DNA from: Paulinella micropora
Lineage: Eukaryota; Cercozoa; Imbricatea; Euglyphida; Paulinellidae
Length of the DNA: 64,000 bases
Reading direction: 5' to 3'
NCBI GenBank assembly: GCA_019918135.1
Contig: WBZZ01006391.1
Location: 1 to 64,000, forward strand
The position numbers and the translations under genes were made by a program. Positions within the stretch are counted from its first letter, which is position 1, and each line of letters begins with the position of its first letter. Positions 9,485 to 18,066 of this stretch are shown in pieces. A model generated the notes under the pieces. It was not told the origin of the DNA. It did no database searches and saw nothing but the letters and a program-made list of their open reading frames with translations.

Positions 9485-11644
9485 ATGCACCCTGCTCGCG
9501 CAGCCTGGTGGAGCCTGTGGGCACTCTGGGGCCTGTGGCGGGCCGGGGTCCGCGCCTACTGCCCGTTCGTGTTCCTGCCGCCCGGCTGCCCCGCGGCCGG
9601 GCGCGCTAGCAGCGTGACCATCCTCGAGCTGACGACGGCGGGCGCCCAGGACACGTTCGTGTGGCCGCTGTGGCCGGACGCCGCCCCGACGGCGCGCCGG
9701 CGCCGTCAGGCCCAGGCCGCCGTCCCGACTTCGTTCACGGTGGACTGGGGGGACGGCTCGCCCCCCACGCCGTGCCTGGACGCCGGCGCCGCGCCCTGCG
9801 CGCACATGTATGCGCTGGCCGGCACGTACACGGTGACGGCGGACCCCGGCGGGCCCGACCCCGTGCGCGGCTGGGCGCTGACGCCGGCCTGGCACGCCAC
9901 GGCGCCCGCGGGCCTGCGGCTGGACGCCATCGTGCAGTGGGGCGAGCTGCGCTTCCACGCGACGAGCGGCTACCACCTGTACGCGGCGCCCGGGCTCGCG
10001 TACGTGCCCCCGCCGGCCTCGCTGCGGGACGCGGGTCTCGTGCGCGCCTGGGACTACAGCTTCGCCGGCCTCACCACCCCGCTGCCGGACCCGAGCGACG
10101 GGCTCAACGTGTCGGGCGCCGAGTCGGCGGTCGGCCTGTTCGAGGGCTCGGCGGGGCTGGCGAGCCTGGACGGCACGAGCGCCTGGGACACGCGCCGGCT
10201 GCGCAACGCGAGCCGCGCGTTCGCGGGCCTGCCGGCACTAGCCACGCTGGACCTGTCGCGCTGGGACACCGCCCGGCTCGAGGACGTGAGCGGGCTGTTC
10301 GACGGCAGCTCGGCGCTCACGCGCACGGGGGTTGGCGCCTGGACGTCGTTGCCGAGCCTGTCGCGCTTCGCGGGGCTGTTCCGGGGCCTAGGCCGCGACT
10401 TCCGGGAAGCGCTCACCGGCTGGTCGACGCCCGCGCTCGTCGCGGGCTCGGCCGACTGCGCCCGGCTGGCGCCGTACACGGCGCTGGGCCCGGCGCACTG
10501 GCCCGCGGCGTGCGCGCGCTCCTCTCTGCTGGCGCTGGTGCGGGTGTCGTACGCTAACACCACCGCCACGCTGGGGCTATCGCCCACGGCCGGCGGCGGG
10601 CCGAACTTCACGGTGGACTGGGGGGACGCCACCCGCCCCAGCGCCTGCGTCCACGCCAGCGGCGCCCGGTGCCGGCACCGGTACGCGGGCGCCGGCGACT
10701 ACTGGCTGCGCCTCGGCGGCCGCGTGGACGGGTGGTGGTACCTGGCCGGCGCGTGCGTCGTCGACGTGCTGGCGTGGGGCGACGTGCAGCTGTACCACCC
10801 CGTCGACAGCACCGAGCCGCTCCTGACGAGGCCGTACCTGCCGGGCGACGGCTCCGACTCGTCCAGCGCCCCCGCGGAGGAATGCTACGCGCTGCGGTAC
10901 CTGGCCCCCACGGCCGGCTCGCGGGCGCTGCACGGCGTGGCGCCCGAGTACCTGCTGTACCAAATGACAGAGTTTGTGGGCGACGCGCGCAACTGGGACT
11001 GGTCGTGGCTCACGCCCGCGACCCACCCCCAGGGCTTGCGCAGCCTGTTCGAACACTGCCACCAATTCAACCAGGACCTCGGCGGCTGGAACACGAGCGG
11101 CGTCGCGAGCCTGGACAGCACTTTCGCGGCCGCCTTCAGCTTCAACGGCAGCGTCGAGGACTGGGACGTGAGCGGTGTCACGAACCTGCACGGGGCCTTC
11201 GCGTCCGCCTTCAGCTTCAACCGGCCGCTGGGCGGGTGGCGGACGTCGTCCGCCACGAACCTGGACTCGATCTTCCTGGACGCCAGGGCCTTCAACCAGC
11301 CCCTCGACGGCTGGCCCACCGGCCGGGTCACCCGCCTGTCGTACGCCCTGGCTTGTCCGCTGCACAACTGCGTCTTTAACCAGCCCCTGGGCAGCTGGGA
11401 CGTGTCGGCCGCGGCGGGCTGGGAAAATGGCGGCCTGTGGGGCATGTTGATGGGCAACTGTGTGTTCGATCAGGACCTCCGGAGCTGGAACCTCAGCCTG
11501 CATTCGGCCGGGGCGGGCGCGTGCGCACGGATCTTCCAGCCCTATGGTGTGTACACGCCCGACCAAGGCATCCAGCCGAGCCACCTGCCGGCCCAGTGTA
11601 CTGGCTACGTCCGGGGGTGCGGCAAAAATCAGGGGGAACAATAA
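9485..11644 (+). CDS. BspA-like secreted surface protein (copy 2, plus strand)
   Basis: This is an intact 719-residue frame with the same plan as copy 1: signal peptide (hydrophobic to about residue 26), RRRRQ near residue 77, two PKD-like domains (VDWGDGSPP; VDWGDATRP) and six DUF285 units. The final C-terminal segment ends CTGYVRGCG. The N-terminal Cys region differs (AYCPFVFLPPGCP instead of CPYPLQCP), and an extra loop, rich in acidic residues and Ser, lies between the second PKD-like domain and the repeats. It is the only full copy on the plus strand, and the shared GCTAAACCACC motif is absent upstream. That suggests it is either an older duplicate or one acquired with a different promoter. 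The start at 9485 is the first ATG before the hydrophobic segment. Confidence 0.8.
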   Translation: MHPARAAWWSLWALWGLWRAGVRAYCPFVFLPPGCPAAGRASSVTILELTTAGAQDTFVWPLWPDAAPTARRRRQAQAAVPTSFTVDWGDGSPPTPCLDAGAAPCAHMYALAGTYTVTADPGGPDPVRGWALTPAWHATAPAGLRLDAIVQWGELRFHATSGYHLYAAPGLAYVPPPASLRDAGLVRAWDYSFAGLTTPLPDPSDGLNVSGAESAVGLFEGSAGLASLDGTSAWDTRRLRNASRAFAGLPALATLDLSRWDTARLEDVSGLFDGSSALTRTGVGAWTSLPSLSRFAGLFRGLGRDFREALTGWSTPALVAGSADCARLAPYTALGPAHWPAACARSSLLALVRVSYANTTATLGLSPTAGGGPNFTVDWGDATRPSACVHASGARCRHRYAGAGDYWLRLGGRVDGWWYLAGACVVDVLAWGDVQLYHPVDSTEPLLTRPYLPGDGSDSSSAPAEECYALRYLAPTAGSRALHGVAPEYLLYQMTEFVGDARNWDWSWLTPATHPQGLRSLFEHCHQFNQDLGGWNTSGVASLDSTFAAAFSFNGSVEDWDVSGVTNLHGAFASAFSFNRPLGGWRTSSATNLDSIFLDARAFNQPLDGWPTGRVTRLSYALACPLHNCVFNQPLGSWDVSAAAGWENGGLWGMLMGNCVFDQDLRSWNLSLHSAGAGACARIFQPYGVYTPDQGIQPSHLPAQCTGYVRGCGKNQGEQ

Positions 11645-12026
11645 CTGCGCCGGCCTTCGGCTGCGCCGGCCTTCGGCTGGGCCGGGCCCCGGCGGGCCCC
11701 GGCGGGCGGACGGGCATGGTGGGTGTGAGCCAGGGGGGCCGCGGCAGCCCGGGGTCCGTAGGCTCCGGGGGCTGCACCGGCCGGGGACTCTCTCCCTCCG
11801 AGCTCCCTCCTCCGGCCCCCCCCCCTCTCCGGAGCCTCCTGGACCCCCCTCTCCAGGCCGCCCGTCCCCCTGCCGGGAGGGGGCAGGGCGGGGGGAGAAC
11901 GGCGTCCCTCTCCCTGGCACGGGACGCGCCCCCGGAGGGGGGAGGTAGGAGGTGCGGCCGCGCGGGCGGCGCTGCTAGCTTGGCAAAGCCTAGCATCCTG
12001 GCTCTGCCGTTTTTACCCGTGCTATT
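11645..12026. other. GC-rich spacer, no gene seen
   Basis: It begins with two copies of cgccggccttcggctg (11649-11680) and a ggccccggcg duplication, followed by long C/G runs. Open frames here are low-complexity and lack family features. Confidence 0.5.
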
Positions 12027-12249
12027 CATGCACCGACGCCGGGGTACGTGGCTGTGGGTGTGGTTGTGGCGGCTGCTGTTGTGGCTGGCGGTGGCTGGCG
12101 CTGGCCGCGGGGGCGCCTCCGTCGCCGCCTACTGTACGCCGGACCCGAGCCCCTCGGCCCCGGCCCCGGTCCCGGCCTCGGCTTCGGCCTCGCCGTCCCC
12201 GGAAGCCAGCATTCAGGAGGCCACCGTCTGGTTCGGGCCCGGGCCCTGA
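12027..12249 (+). CDS. Small predicted secreted protein (73 aa), possibly a truncated surface gene
   Basis: The ATG is followed by a basic stretch (HRRRGTW), a strong hydrophobic core (LWVWLWRLLLWLAVAGA) and a probable signal cleavage. A short S/A/P-rich segment (ASASASPSPEAS) follows before the stop. The Ser-Ala-Pro composition recalls the low-complexity region of the giant glycoprotein at 50.5-57.6 kb. It may be a real small secreted protein or the head of a lost surface gene. I do not recognise a family. Confidence 0.4.
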
Positions 12250-12589
12250 GAGCCCGGCGGCGGCAGCGCCTGGGCTAGGGCCAGCCGGCCTGGCCAACAT
12301 GAAGAGAGTGAGAGAGTGAGAGAGAGAGAGCGCCACGCTCTAACACAGGAGGCTCTGTTGCCTGGGCAGACTGTCTTCTTTGTGGATTAAACCAGACTTA
12401 CTTACTGGGCAGCCAAGCCGCCGCAGCTGAGCGGCCCCCGGGGACAGTCGGTCACACGCCAAATGACCCTGCGGGCCAGCGGTGCCACCGGCGGACCGAG
12501 ACCAGGCGCCACTGGCCTGCCGCCACCGGGGTCGTAGCGGCGCTCGCTCGGGCTGGCCGACCTCTCTCCGGCACGCAGAAAAGCCTCCG
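12250..12589. other. Spacer with GA microsatellite
   Basis: A (GA)n-rich run lies at about 12301-12332. The rest is unique GC-rich sequence without a supported gene. Confidence 0.5.
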
Positions 12590-12672
12590 GTTGACGATGT
12601 ACGTCGTGGACGTTGGTGGACAGCCAGCCTAGGCACTAACTCGAGTTTATTAGGCAGAGGCTGCACACAGCG
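12590..12672 (-). promoter_or_regulatory. Shared intergenic block with reverse-strand AATAAA (copy a)
   Basis: The plus-strand words acgatgtacgtcgtggacg, gtggaca and gagtttattaggcagag recur at about 15.2, 17.9 (partial) and 22.5 kb. On the minus strand the block contains AATAAA (12646-12651), about 110 nt beyond the stop of the BspA gene at 12763. It is probably a 3'-end signal shared among duplicated genes. Confidence 0.5.
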
Positions 12673-12762
12673 GCTCCCCCCAAAGCAAGACTAAACCAAG
12701 GAAGACAGAAGACTACCCCATCGCCTCAGCTCCCTCAGAACTACGTGTCTGGCCTCTTCTGA

Positions 12763-14997
12763 TTAAGGCTTACCACAACCGCGCACGTAGGAGCCGCTGC
12801 AGACTGCGGGCAGGTTGCTTGGCTTGATACCTACGCCAGACTCGAAGATCCCCCTAGGCTGGAACAGCTGCTTGCACACATCTGCCCCCAATCTCGAGGT
12901 CACGTTGCAGGCCGTGAGGTCCTGATCAAACACGCAATTGCCAGCGAACATACCCCATATATTCCCGGCAGCCACGGCGGCCGACACTTTCCAGTTGCCC
13001 AGGGGCTGGTTAAACACACACCGATTCCTGGACGACGGGTCACCTGAGAAGGTACTCGCTAGGTTAGTGACGCGGCTTATGTCCCAGCCGCCGATCGGCT
13101 GGTTAAAGGCCTGTGCAGTCATGAACGTCGAGAATAGGCTGGTGACCCGGCTCGTGTTCCAGCCGCCGATCGGCTGGTTGAAAGCTAACGCTTCCCCGAA
13201 CGCCCCCTCTAGGGTGGTGACCTGGCTGATGTCCCAGCCACTGACCGGCCGATCAAAGGCGTACGCGCCATTTAAGGTCCAGCTCATGCTCGTGACATGG
13301 CTCGTGTTCCAGCCCCCGATGCTGCCGTTGAAGGCCCTTGCGCCGAAAAACGTGCCTGCGAGGTTAGCCACGCCGCTCGTGTTCCAGCCGTCGAGGTCCT
13401 GGTTGAACTTGACGCAGTCCTGAAACAGGCTGGCGAAGCCGTTGGGATGGGTCGCGGGCGTGAGCCACGACCAGTCCCAGTCGCGCGCGTCGCCCACGAA
13501 CTCGCTCATTCCGAGCAGCATGTACTCGGGCGCCACGCCGTGCAGGGCCCGCGAGCCGGCCGTCGGCGCCAGGTAGCGCAGCAGGTACTCCTGAGCACCA
13601 GCAACGTACGCGTACACCGCCCGCGTGAAGAGCGGGGTCGTGCTGCCGACGGGGTGGTACAGTTGCACGTCACCCCACGCCACCACCTCCACCACAATAG
13701 CGCCCTCTACGTACCACAGCCCGTCCACGCGGCCGCTCAGGCGCAGCCAGTAGTCGCCGGCGCTGGCGTACGTGTGAGGGCAGACGGCACTGCTGGCGTG
13801 CTCGCATGGTTCGGGCGCCGACCCGTCCCCCCAGTCCACGCCGTACGTGCCGCCCTGGCCCGGGCCGGCCGCGGGCGACAGCGTCAGCGTGGCCGGGACG
13901 TTAGGGGCTTGCGTGCGCACGAGCGCCAGGAAGAGCGAACGCGAGCACGCGGCAGGCCAGTGCGCTTGGCTGAGCGCCGTGTACCGCGCCAGCCGCGTGC
14001 AGTCGGCCGAGCCCGGCGCGAGCGCGGGCGTCGACCAGCCGGCGAGCGACTCCCGGAAGTTGCTATCCGGGCCCGCGAACAGCCCCGAGAAGCGCGACAG
14101 GCTCGGCAGCGACGTCCAGCCGCCGACCCCCGTCCACGTGAGCGCCGAGCCGCCCACAAATAGTTCGCTCACGTCCTCGAGCCGGGCGGTGTCCCAGCGC
14201 GACAGGTCTAGCTCGGTCAGCGCTGGCAGGCCCGCGAACGCGCGGCTGGCGTTGCGCAGCCGGCGCGTGTCCCAGCCTCGTGTGCCCCACAGGCTCTGCA
14301 GGCCAGTGGAGCCCTCGAACAGGCCGACCACCGACTCGGCGCCCGACATGTTAAGCCCGTAGCTCAGGTCCGGCAGCGTAGCGGTCAGGCGAGCGAAGCT
14401 GTAGTCCCAGCTCTGCACAAGCCCCGTGTCTGCCAGCGAAGCAAGCGTCGGCACGTACGCGAGCCCAGGCGCCGCGTACATGTGGTAGCCGCTCGTCTCG
14501 TGGAAGCGCAGCTCTCCCCACTGCCTCACGGCGCGCAGCCGCAGGCCCGCGGGCGCCGTGGCGTGCCAGGCGGGCGTCAGCGCCCAGCCGCGCACAGGGT
14601 AGCGTCCGCCGGGGTCCGCCGTCACCGTGTACGTGCCGGCAGCGGCGTACGCGTGCGCGCAAGGCGCAACGCCGGCGTCCAGGCACTGCGTGGGAGGCGA
14701 GCCGTCCCCCCAGTCGACCGTGAATGACGTCGGGACGGCGGCCTGCGCCTGCCGGCGGCGGCGCGCAGTCGGGGCGGCGGGCGGCCACAGGGGCCACACG
14801 AACGTATCCTGCGGGGCCGCCGTCGTCAGCTCGAGGATGGTGGCGCCGCCGGGGCACACGACCGAGGGGCACGCCTCCTCTTGGGTCGGGCATTGCAGCG
14901 GGTACGGGCACCCGGCGCCGGCGGCCCGGAGCCACCCGCATAGCAGGAGGAGGGGCCACGGGCGCCACGGCTGGCGGGCAGGGCCGGGCTGGTGCAT
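12763..14997 (-). CDS. BspA-like secreted surface protein (copy 3)
   Basis: This is an intact 744-residue frame. It has a signal peptide, CPYPLQCP, RRRRQ near residue 87, two PKD-like domains (VDWGDGSPP near 100; VDWGDGSAP near 390) and seven DUF285 units (FNQPIGGWNTS/WDIS type) with one more unit than copies 1 and 2. The C-terminal C..LF...GI.PS.LP..C...YVRGCG tail is kept. The ATG at 14997 lies just downstream of the GCTAAACCACC motif, and the predicted 3' block lies about 100 nt after the stop. It is adjacent to copy 4 in the same orientation with a ~460-bp spacer, consistent with tandem duplication. The location is predicted extracellular; no anchor is seen. Confidence 0.8.
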   Translation of the reverse strand: MHQPGPARQPWRPWPLLLLCGWLRAAGAGCPYPLQCPTQEEACPSVVCPGGATILELTTAAPQDTFVWPLWPPAAPTARRRRQAQAAVPTSFTVDWGDGSPPTQCLDAGVAPCAHAYAAAGTYTVTADPGGRYPVRGWALTPAWHATAPAGLRLRAVRQWGELRFHETSGYHMYAAPGLAYVPTLASLADTGLVQSWDYSFARLTATLPDLSYGLNMSGAESVVGLFEGSTGLQSLWGTRGWDTRRLRNASRAFAGLPALTELDLSRWDTARLEDVSELFVGGSALTWTGVGGWTSLPSLSRFSGLFAGPDSNFRESLAGWSTPALAPGSADCTRLARYTALSQAHWPAACSRSLFLALVRTQAPNVPATLTLSPAAGPGQGGTYGVDWGDGSAPEPCEHASSAVCPHTYASAGDYWLRLSGRVDGLWYVEGAIVVEVVAWGDVQLYHPVGSTTPLFTRAVYAYVAGAQEYLLRYLAPTAGSRALHGVAPEYMLLGMSEFVGDARDWDWSWLTPATHPNGFASLFQDCVKFNQDLDGWNTSGVANLAGTFFGARAFNGSIGGWNTSHVTSMSWTLNGAYAFDRPVSGWDISQVTTLEGAFGEALAFNQPIGGWNTSRVTSLFSTFMTAQAFNQPIGGWDISRVTNLASTFSGDPSSRNRCVFNQPLGNWKVSAAVAAGNIWGMFAGNCVFDQDLTACNVTSRLGADVCKQLFQPRGIFESGVGIKPSNLPAVCSGSYVRGCGKP

Positions 14998-15008
14998 CTC
15001 ACGGGCTT

Positions 15009-15019
15009 GGTGGTTTAGC
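15009..15019 (-). promoter_or_regulatory. Shared upstream motif GCTAAACCACC (BspA copy 3)
   Basis: The minus-strand 11-mer ends 12 nt before the ATG at 14997. The flanking bases differ from those at other copies. Confidence 0.5.
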
Positions 15020-15199
15020 AGGTGGGGGAAGGGTGGCCAGGGGGGGGGAGACGGCGTCCCCGGCCGCCGGCGTGGCGCGGCAGGGCAGGGAGCAAGAGGA
15101 CTCCCCCCCCCTTCCCCCCCGCCGCCCTTCTTCCCCGCCGCCCGCGGACCCGTGCGTCGGGCCGGCCGACCCCAAACAGGAAGCTGCTCTCTGCTGGCG

Positions 15200-15282
15200 G
15201 CGATGTGTGCGGTGGACGTCCGTGGACAGAAAGCTTAGGCGCACGTTAATTGAGTTTATTAGGCAGAGGCTGCACACAGCAG
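15200..15282 (-). promoter_or_regulatory. Shared intergenic block with reverse-strand AATAAA (copy b)
   Basis: It contains gtggacagaaagctta followed by gagtttattaggcagaggc (AATAAA on the minus strand at 15255-15260). It lies about 200 nt beyond the stop of copy 4 and about 200 nt before the ATG of copy 3, so it could serve as a 3' end, a promoter, or both. Confidence 0.5.
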
Positions 15283-15458
15283 CTGTCCCAGATTTGGGCT
15301 AAGTTTCGCTGCGCCGGTCAGAAGAGAGAAGCGCTCCCCTCTCCCAGCACTACCTCTGCTGGGTGGTGCTGCGAGCACCAGCAGGCCAGGGACCTGCTGC
15401 TGCTCCGCCCCGGGTTTCGGCCCCCGCGCGAGTGTTTCCGCCGTAACTGGTGTCCTAG

Positions 15459-17705
15459 CTACTGAATACGACCACACCCTTGCACGTAGGAGCCGTTGCA
15501 CAGGGCTGGCAGATTGCTCTGCCTGATACCTACGCCAGGCTGGCTAATCCCTTTAGGCTGAAACATCTGCCTGCAGGTCGTGGCGCCCCTGGCCGCTACT
15601 TGCCAGGCCGTGAGGTTCTGATCGAAGACGCAGTTGCCCCCGAACACGGCTACATAGTCCCCTGTCGCCAGGGCAGCCGACACGTTCCAGCTGCCCAGCG
15701 GCTGGTTAAACACGCACTGGCCCATGGGTTCACAGGCAAAAGCGTAGCCCAAGTACAAGACATGGCTTACGTCCCAGCCGCCGATCGGCTGGTTGAAGGC
15801 GTACGCATTCAGGAACGCCGCCCCTAGCACGGTGACCCGGCTCGTGTTCCAACCACCGATTGGCTGGTTAAAGGCGTACGCGTTTGCGAAGGTCGTCTGC
15901 AGGCTGGTGACCCGGCTCACGTCCCAGCCGCCGAGCGGCTGATTAAAGGCGTACGCTTTGTTGAAGGTCGACTGCAGGCTGGTGACCCGGCTCGTGTTCC
16001 AGCCGCCGAGCGGTCGGTTGAAGGCCCGCGCGCCGCTGAAAGTCCAGCCCAGGCTGGTGACCTGGCCCGTGTCCCAGCCCCCGAGGCTGCCGTTGAAGGC
16101 CGACGCATACTGGAAGGTGGAGGCGAGGCTAGCCACGCCGCTTGTGTTCCAGCCGTCCAGGTCCTGGTTGAACTTGGCGCAGCCGTAGAACAGGTGGAGG
16201 AAGCCCTGGGGGTGCGTAGCGGGCGTGAGCCACGACCAGTCCCAGTCGCGCGCGTCACCCACAAACTCGCCCATCCCGATCAGCAGAAACTCGGGCGCCA
16301 CGCCCCGCAGGGCGCGCGAGCCAGCCGTAGGTGCCAGGTAGCGCAGCGCGCCCCACTCTTCCAGTTCGGGGGGCACGAAGAGTGGCGTCCCGCTGCCGAC
16401 GGGGTGGTACAGCTGCACGTCGCCCCACGCGACCACTTCCACGACCTCCGCGCCTGCCACGTACCACAGCCCGTCCACGCGGCCGCTCAGGCGCAGCCAG
16501 TAGTCGCCGGCGCCCGTGTACGTGTGGTTGCAGACGGCGCCGTCGGCGTGCGCGCACGAGCAGGGCGCCGACCCGTCTCCCCAGCCCACGCCGTACGCGG
16601 CGCCCGGGCCGGCCGCGGGCGACAGCGCCAGGGCGACGACGGCGCTAGGGTACGACACCCGCACCAGCGCCAGGAAGAGCGAGCGCGAGCAAGCGGCGGG
16701 CCAGTGCGCCTGGCCGAGCGCCGTGTACGGCGCCAGCCGCGTGCAGTCGACCGAGCCCGGCGCGAGCGCCGGGGTCGCCCACCTGGCGAAGGCCCCCAGT
16801 TCCCGGAAGTCGGGCGAGACGCCCGCCAGCAGTTGGTCGAAGCGCCGCAGCCCCGGCAGCGACGTCCAGCCGCCGATCCCCGTCCACGTGAGCGCCGCGC
16901 CGCCCGCCAAGAGCTCGCTCACGTCCTCGAGCGCGGCGGTGTGCCAGCGCGACAGGTCCAGCGTGGCCAGCGCCGGCAGGTTCGCGAACGCCCGGCTGGC
17001 GTTGCGCAGGCGGCGCGTGTCCCAGCCCTGCGTGCCGTCCAGGCAGCGCAGGCCGGTGGAGCCCTCGAACAGGCCGACCGCCGACACGGCGCCCGACAGG
17101 TTGAGCCCGTAGCTCAGGTCCGGCAGCGGGGTGGTGAGGCGGGCGAAGCTGTAGTCCCAGCTCCGCACGAGCCCGGCGTCCGGCAGCCAGGCCAGCGAGG
17201 GCACGTACGTGAGCCCCGGCGCCGCGTACAGGTGGTAACCGCTCGTCTCGTGGAAGCGCAGCTCGCCCCACTGCAGGAGGCGGTTGAGCCGCAGGCCCGC
17301 GGGCGCCGCGGCGTGCCAGGCCGGCGTCAGCGCCCAGCCGCGCACGGGGTAGCGTCCGCGGGGGTCCGCCGTCACCGTGTACGTGCCGGCCAACGCGTAC
17401 GTGTGCGCGCACGGCGCGGCGCCGGCGTCCAGGCACGGCGTGGGAGGGGAGCCGTCCCCCCAGTCGACCACGAACGACGTGGGGCCGGCCGGCGCGGCGG
17501 GCGGCCACAGGGGCCACACGAACGTGTCGTGCGGGGCCGCCGTCGTCAGCTCGAGGATCGTGGCGCCGCCGGGGCACGCGACCGGGGGGCACGCCTCGGC
17601 CTGCGTCGGGCACTGGAGCGGGTAAGGGCACTTGGCGCTGGCGGCCCGGAACCACCAGAGCAGGCGCCCCAGGCGCCACAGCCGACAGGCCGGGCTGGTG
17701 TGCAT
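15459..17705 (-). CDS. BspA-like secreted surface protein (copy 4, eight repeats)
   Basis: It has 748 residues from the ATG at 17705. That ATG is chosen because it precedes the signal peptide and follows the GCTAAACCACC motif; the frame stays open further upstream. CPYPLQCP and TILELTTAAP are kept, but the RRRRQ site found in the other copies is missing: the segment runs PAAPAGPTSF instead. Two PKD-like domains follow (the second reads VGWGDGSAP), then eight DUF285 units, the largest number among the open copies. The sequence between the repeats is nearly identical from unit to unit, which suggests recent expansion. The tail ends YVQGCG. Confidence 0.8.
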   Translation of the reverse strand: MHTSPACRLWRLGRLLWWFRAASAKCPYPLQCPTQAEACPPVACPGGATILELTTAAPHDTFVWPLWPPAAPAGPTSFVVDWGDGSPPTPCLDAGAAPCAHTYALAGTYTVTADPRGRYPVRGWALTPAWHAAAPAGLRLNRLLQWGELRFHETSGYHLYAAPGLTYVPSLAWLPDAGLVRSWDYSFARLTTPLPDLSYGLNLSGAVSAVGLFEGSTGLRCLDGTQGWDTRRLRNASRAFANLPALATLDLSRWHTAALEDVSELLAGGAALTWTGIGGWTSLPGLRRFDQLLAGVSPDFRELGAFARWATPALAPGSVDCTRLAPYTALGQAHWPAACSRSLFLALVRVSYPSAVVALALSPAAGPGAAYGVGWGDGSAPCSCAHADGAVCNHTYTGAGDYWLRLSGRVDGLWYVAGAEVVEVVAWGDVQLYHPVGSGTPLFVPPELEEWGALRYLAPTAGSRALRGVAPEFLLIGMGEFVGDARDWDWSWLTPATHPQGFLHLFYGCAKFNQDLDGWNTSGVASLASTFQYASAFNGSLGGWDTGQVTSLGWTFSGARAFNRPLGGWNTSRVTSLQSTFNKAYAFNQPLGGWDVSRVTSLQTTFANAYAFNQPIGGWNTSRVTVLGAAFLNAYAFNQPIGGWDVSHVLYLGYAFACEPMGQCVFNQPLGSWNVSAALATGDYVAVFGGNCVFDQNLTAWQVAARGATTCRQMFQPKGISQPGVGIRQSNLPALCNGSYVQGCGRIQ

Positions 17706-17722
17706 CAGGTGGAGCCGGGGCG

Positions 17723-17733
17723 GGTGGTTTAGC
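17723..17733 (-). promoter_or_regulatory. Shared upstream motif GCTAAACCACC (BspA copy 4)
   Basis: The minus-strand 11-mer ends 18 nt before the ATG at 17705. Confidence 0.5.
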
Positions 17734-17901
17734 CAGGGCGGGGGGGGGGCAAGTGAGGGGGCAGCCGTCAGCGCCTCCGCCGCCAGCGCCCCCGCCGCCA
17801 GCGTGGCGCCCGGGGGAGAGCGAAGAGAAGGGGACTCCTCCCCCCCCTGGCCTCCCCCCCGGCCTCCCCCTCTCTTTGGTAGCCCGGCCCTCCCCTCCGG
17901 C

Positions 17902-17965
17902 GACGACGAGCTACGTCGTGGACGCAGCGCGGTGGACAGAAAGCTGACCACTTACTGGAGTTTAG
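17902..17965 (-). promoter_or_regulatory. Shared intergenic block, partial (copy c)
   Basis: It keeps acgtcgtggacg, gtggacagaaagct and ttactggagttta but has tttagt where the other copies have tttatt. It follows the stop of the kinase-like gene (18067), so the block is not restricted to the BspA family. Confidence 0.45.
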
Positions 17966-18066
17966 TACTACTGACTTAATCCACGCCCAGCAGCAACCGA
18001 CAACGCCTTGCTCCTCTCCCAGACAGAATTCCTCCCCAGCCTTGGGTGGGCTTCACCAGGGGGTAG

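Noticed and set aside
10577-11920. A 447-codon minus-strand frame opposite BspA copy 2
   Set aside because: Antisense shadow with Arg/Gly/Val bias and no domain.
16194-17732. A 512-codon plus-strand frame antisense to BspA copy 4
   Set aside because: Arg/Gly/Ala-rich shadow produced by GC-rich codons; the same shadow appears opposite every BspA copy.
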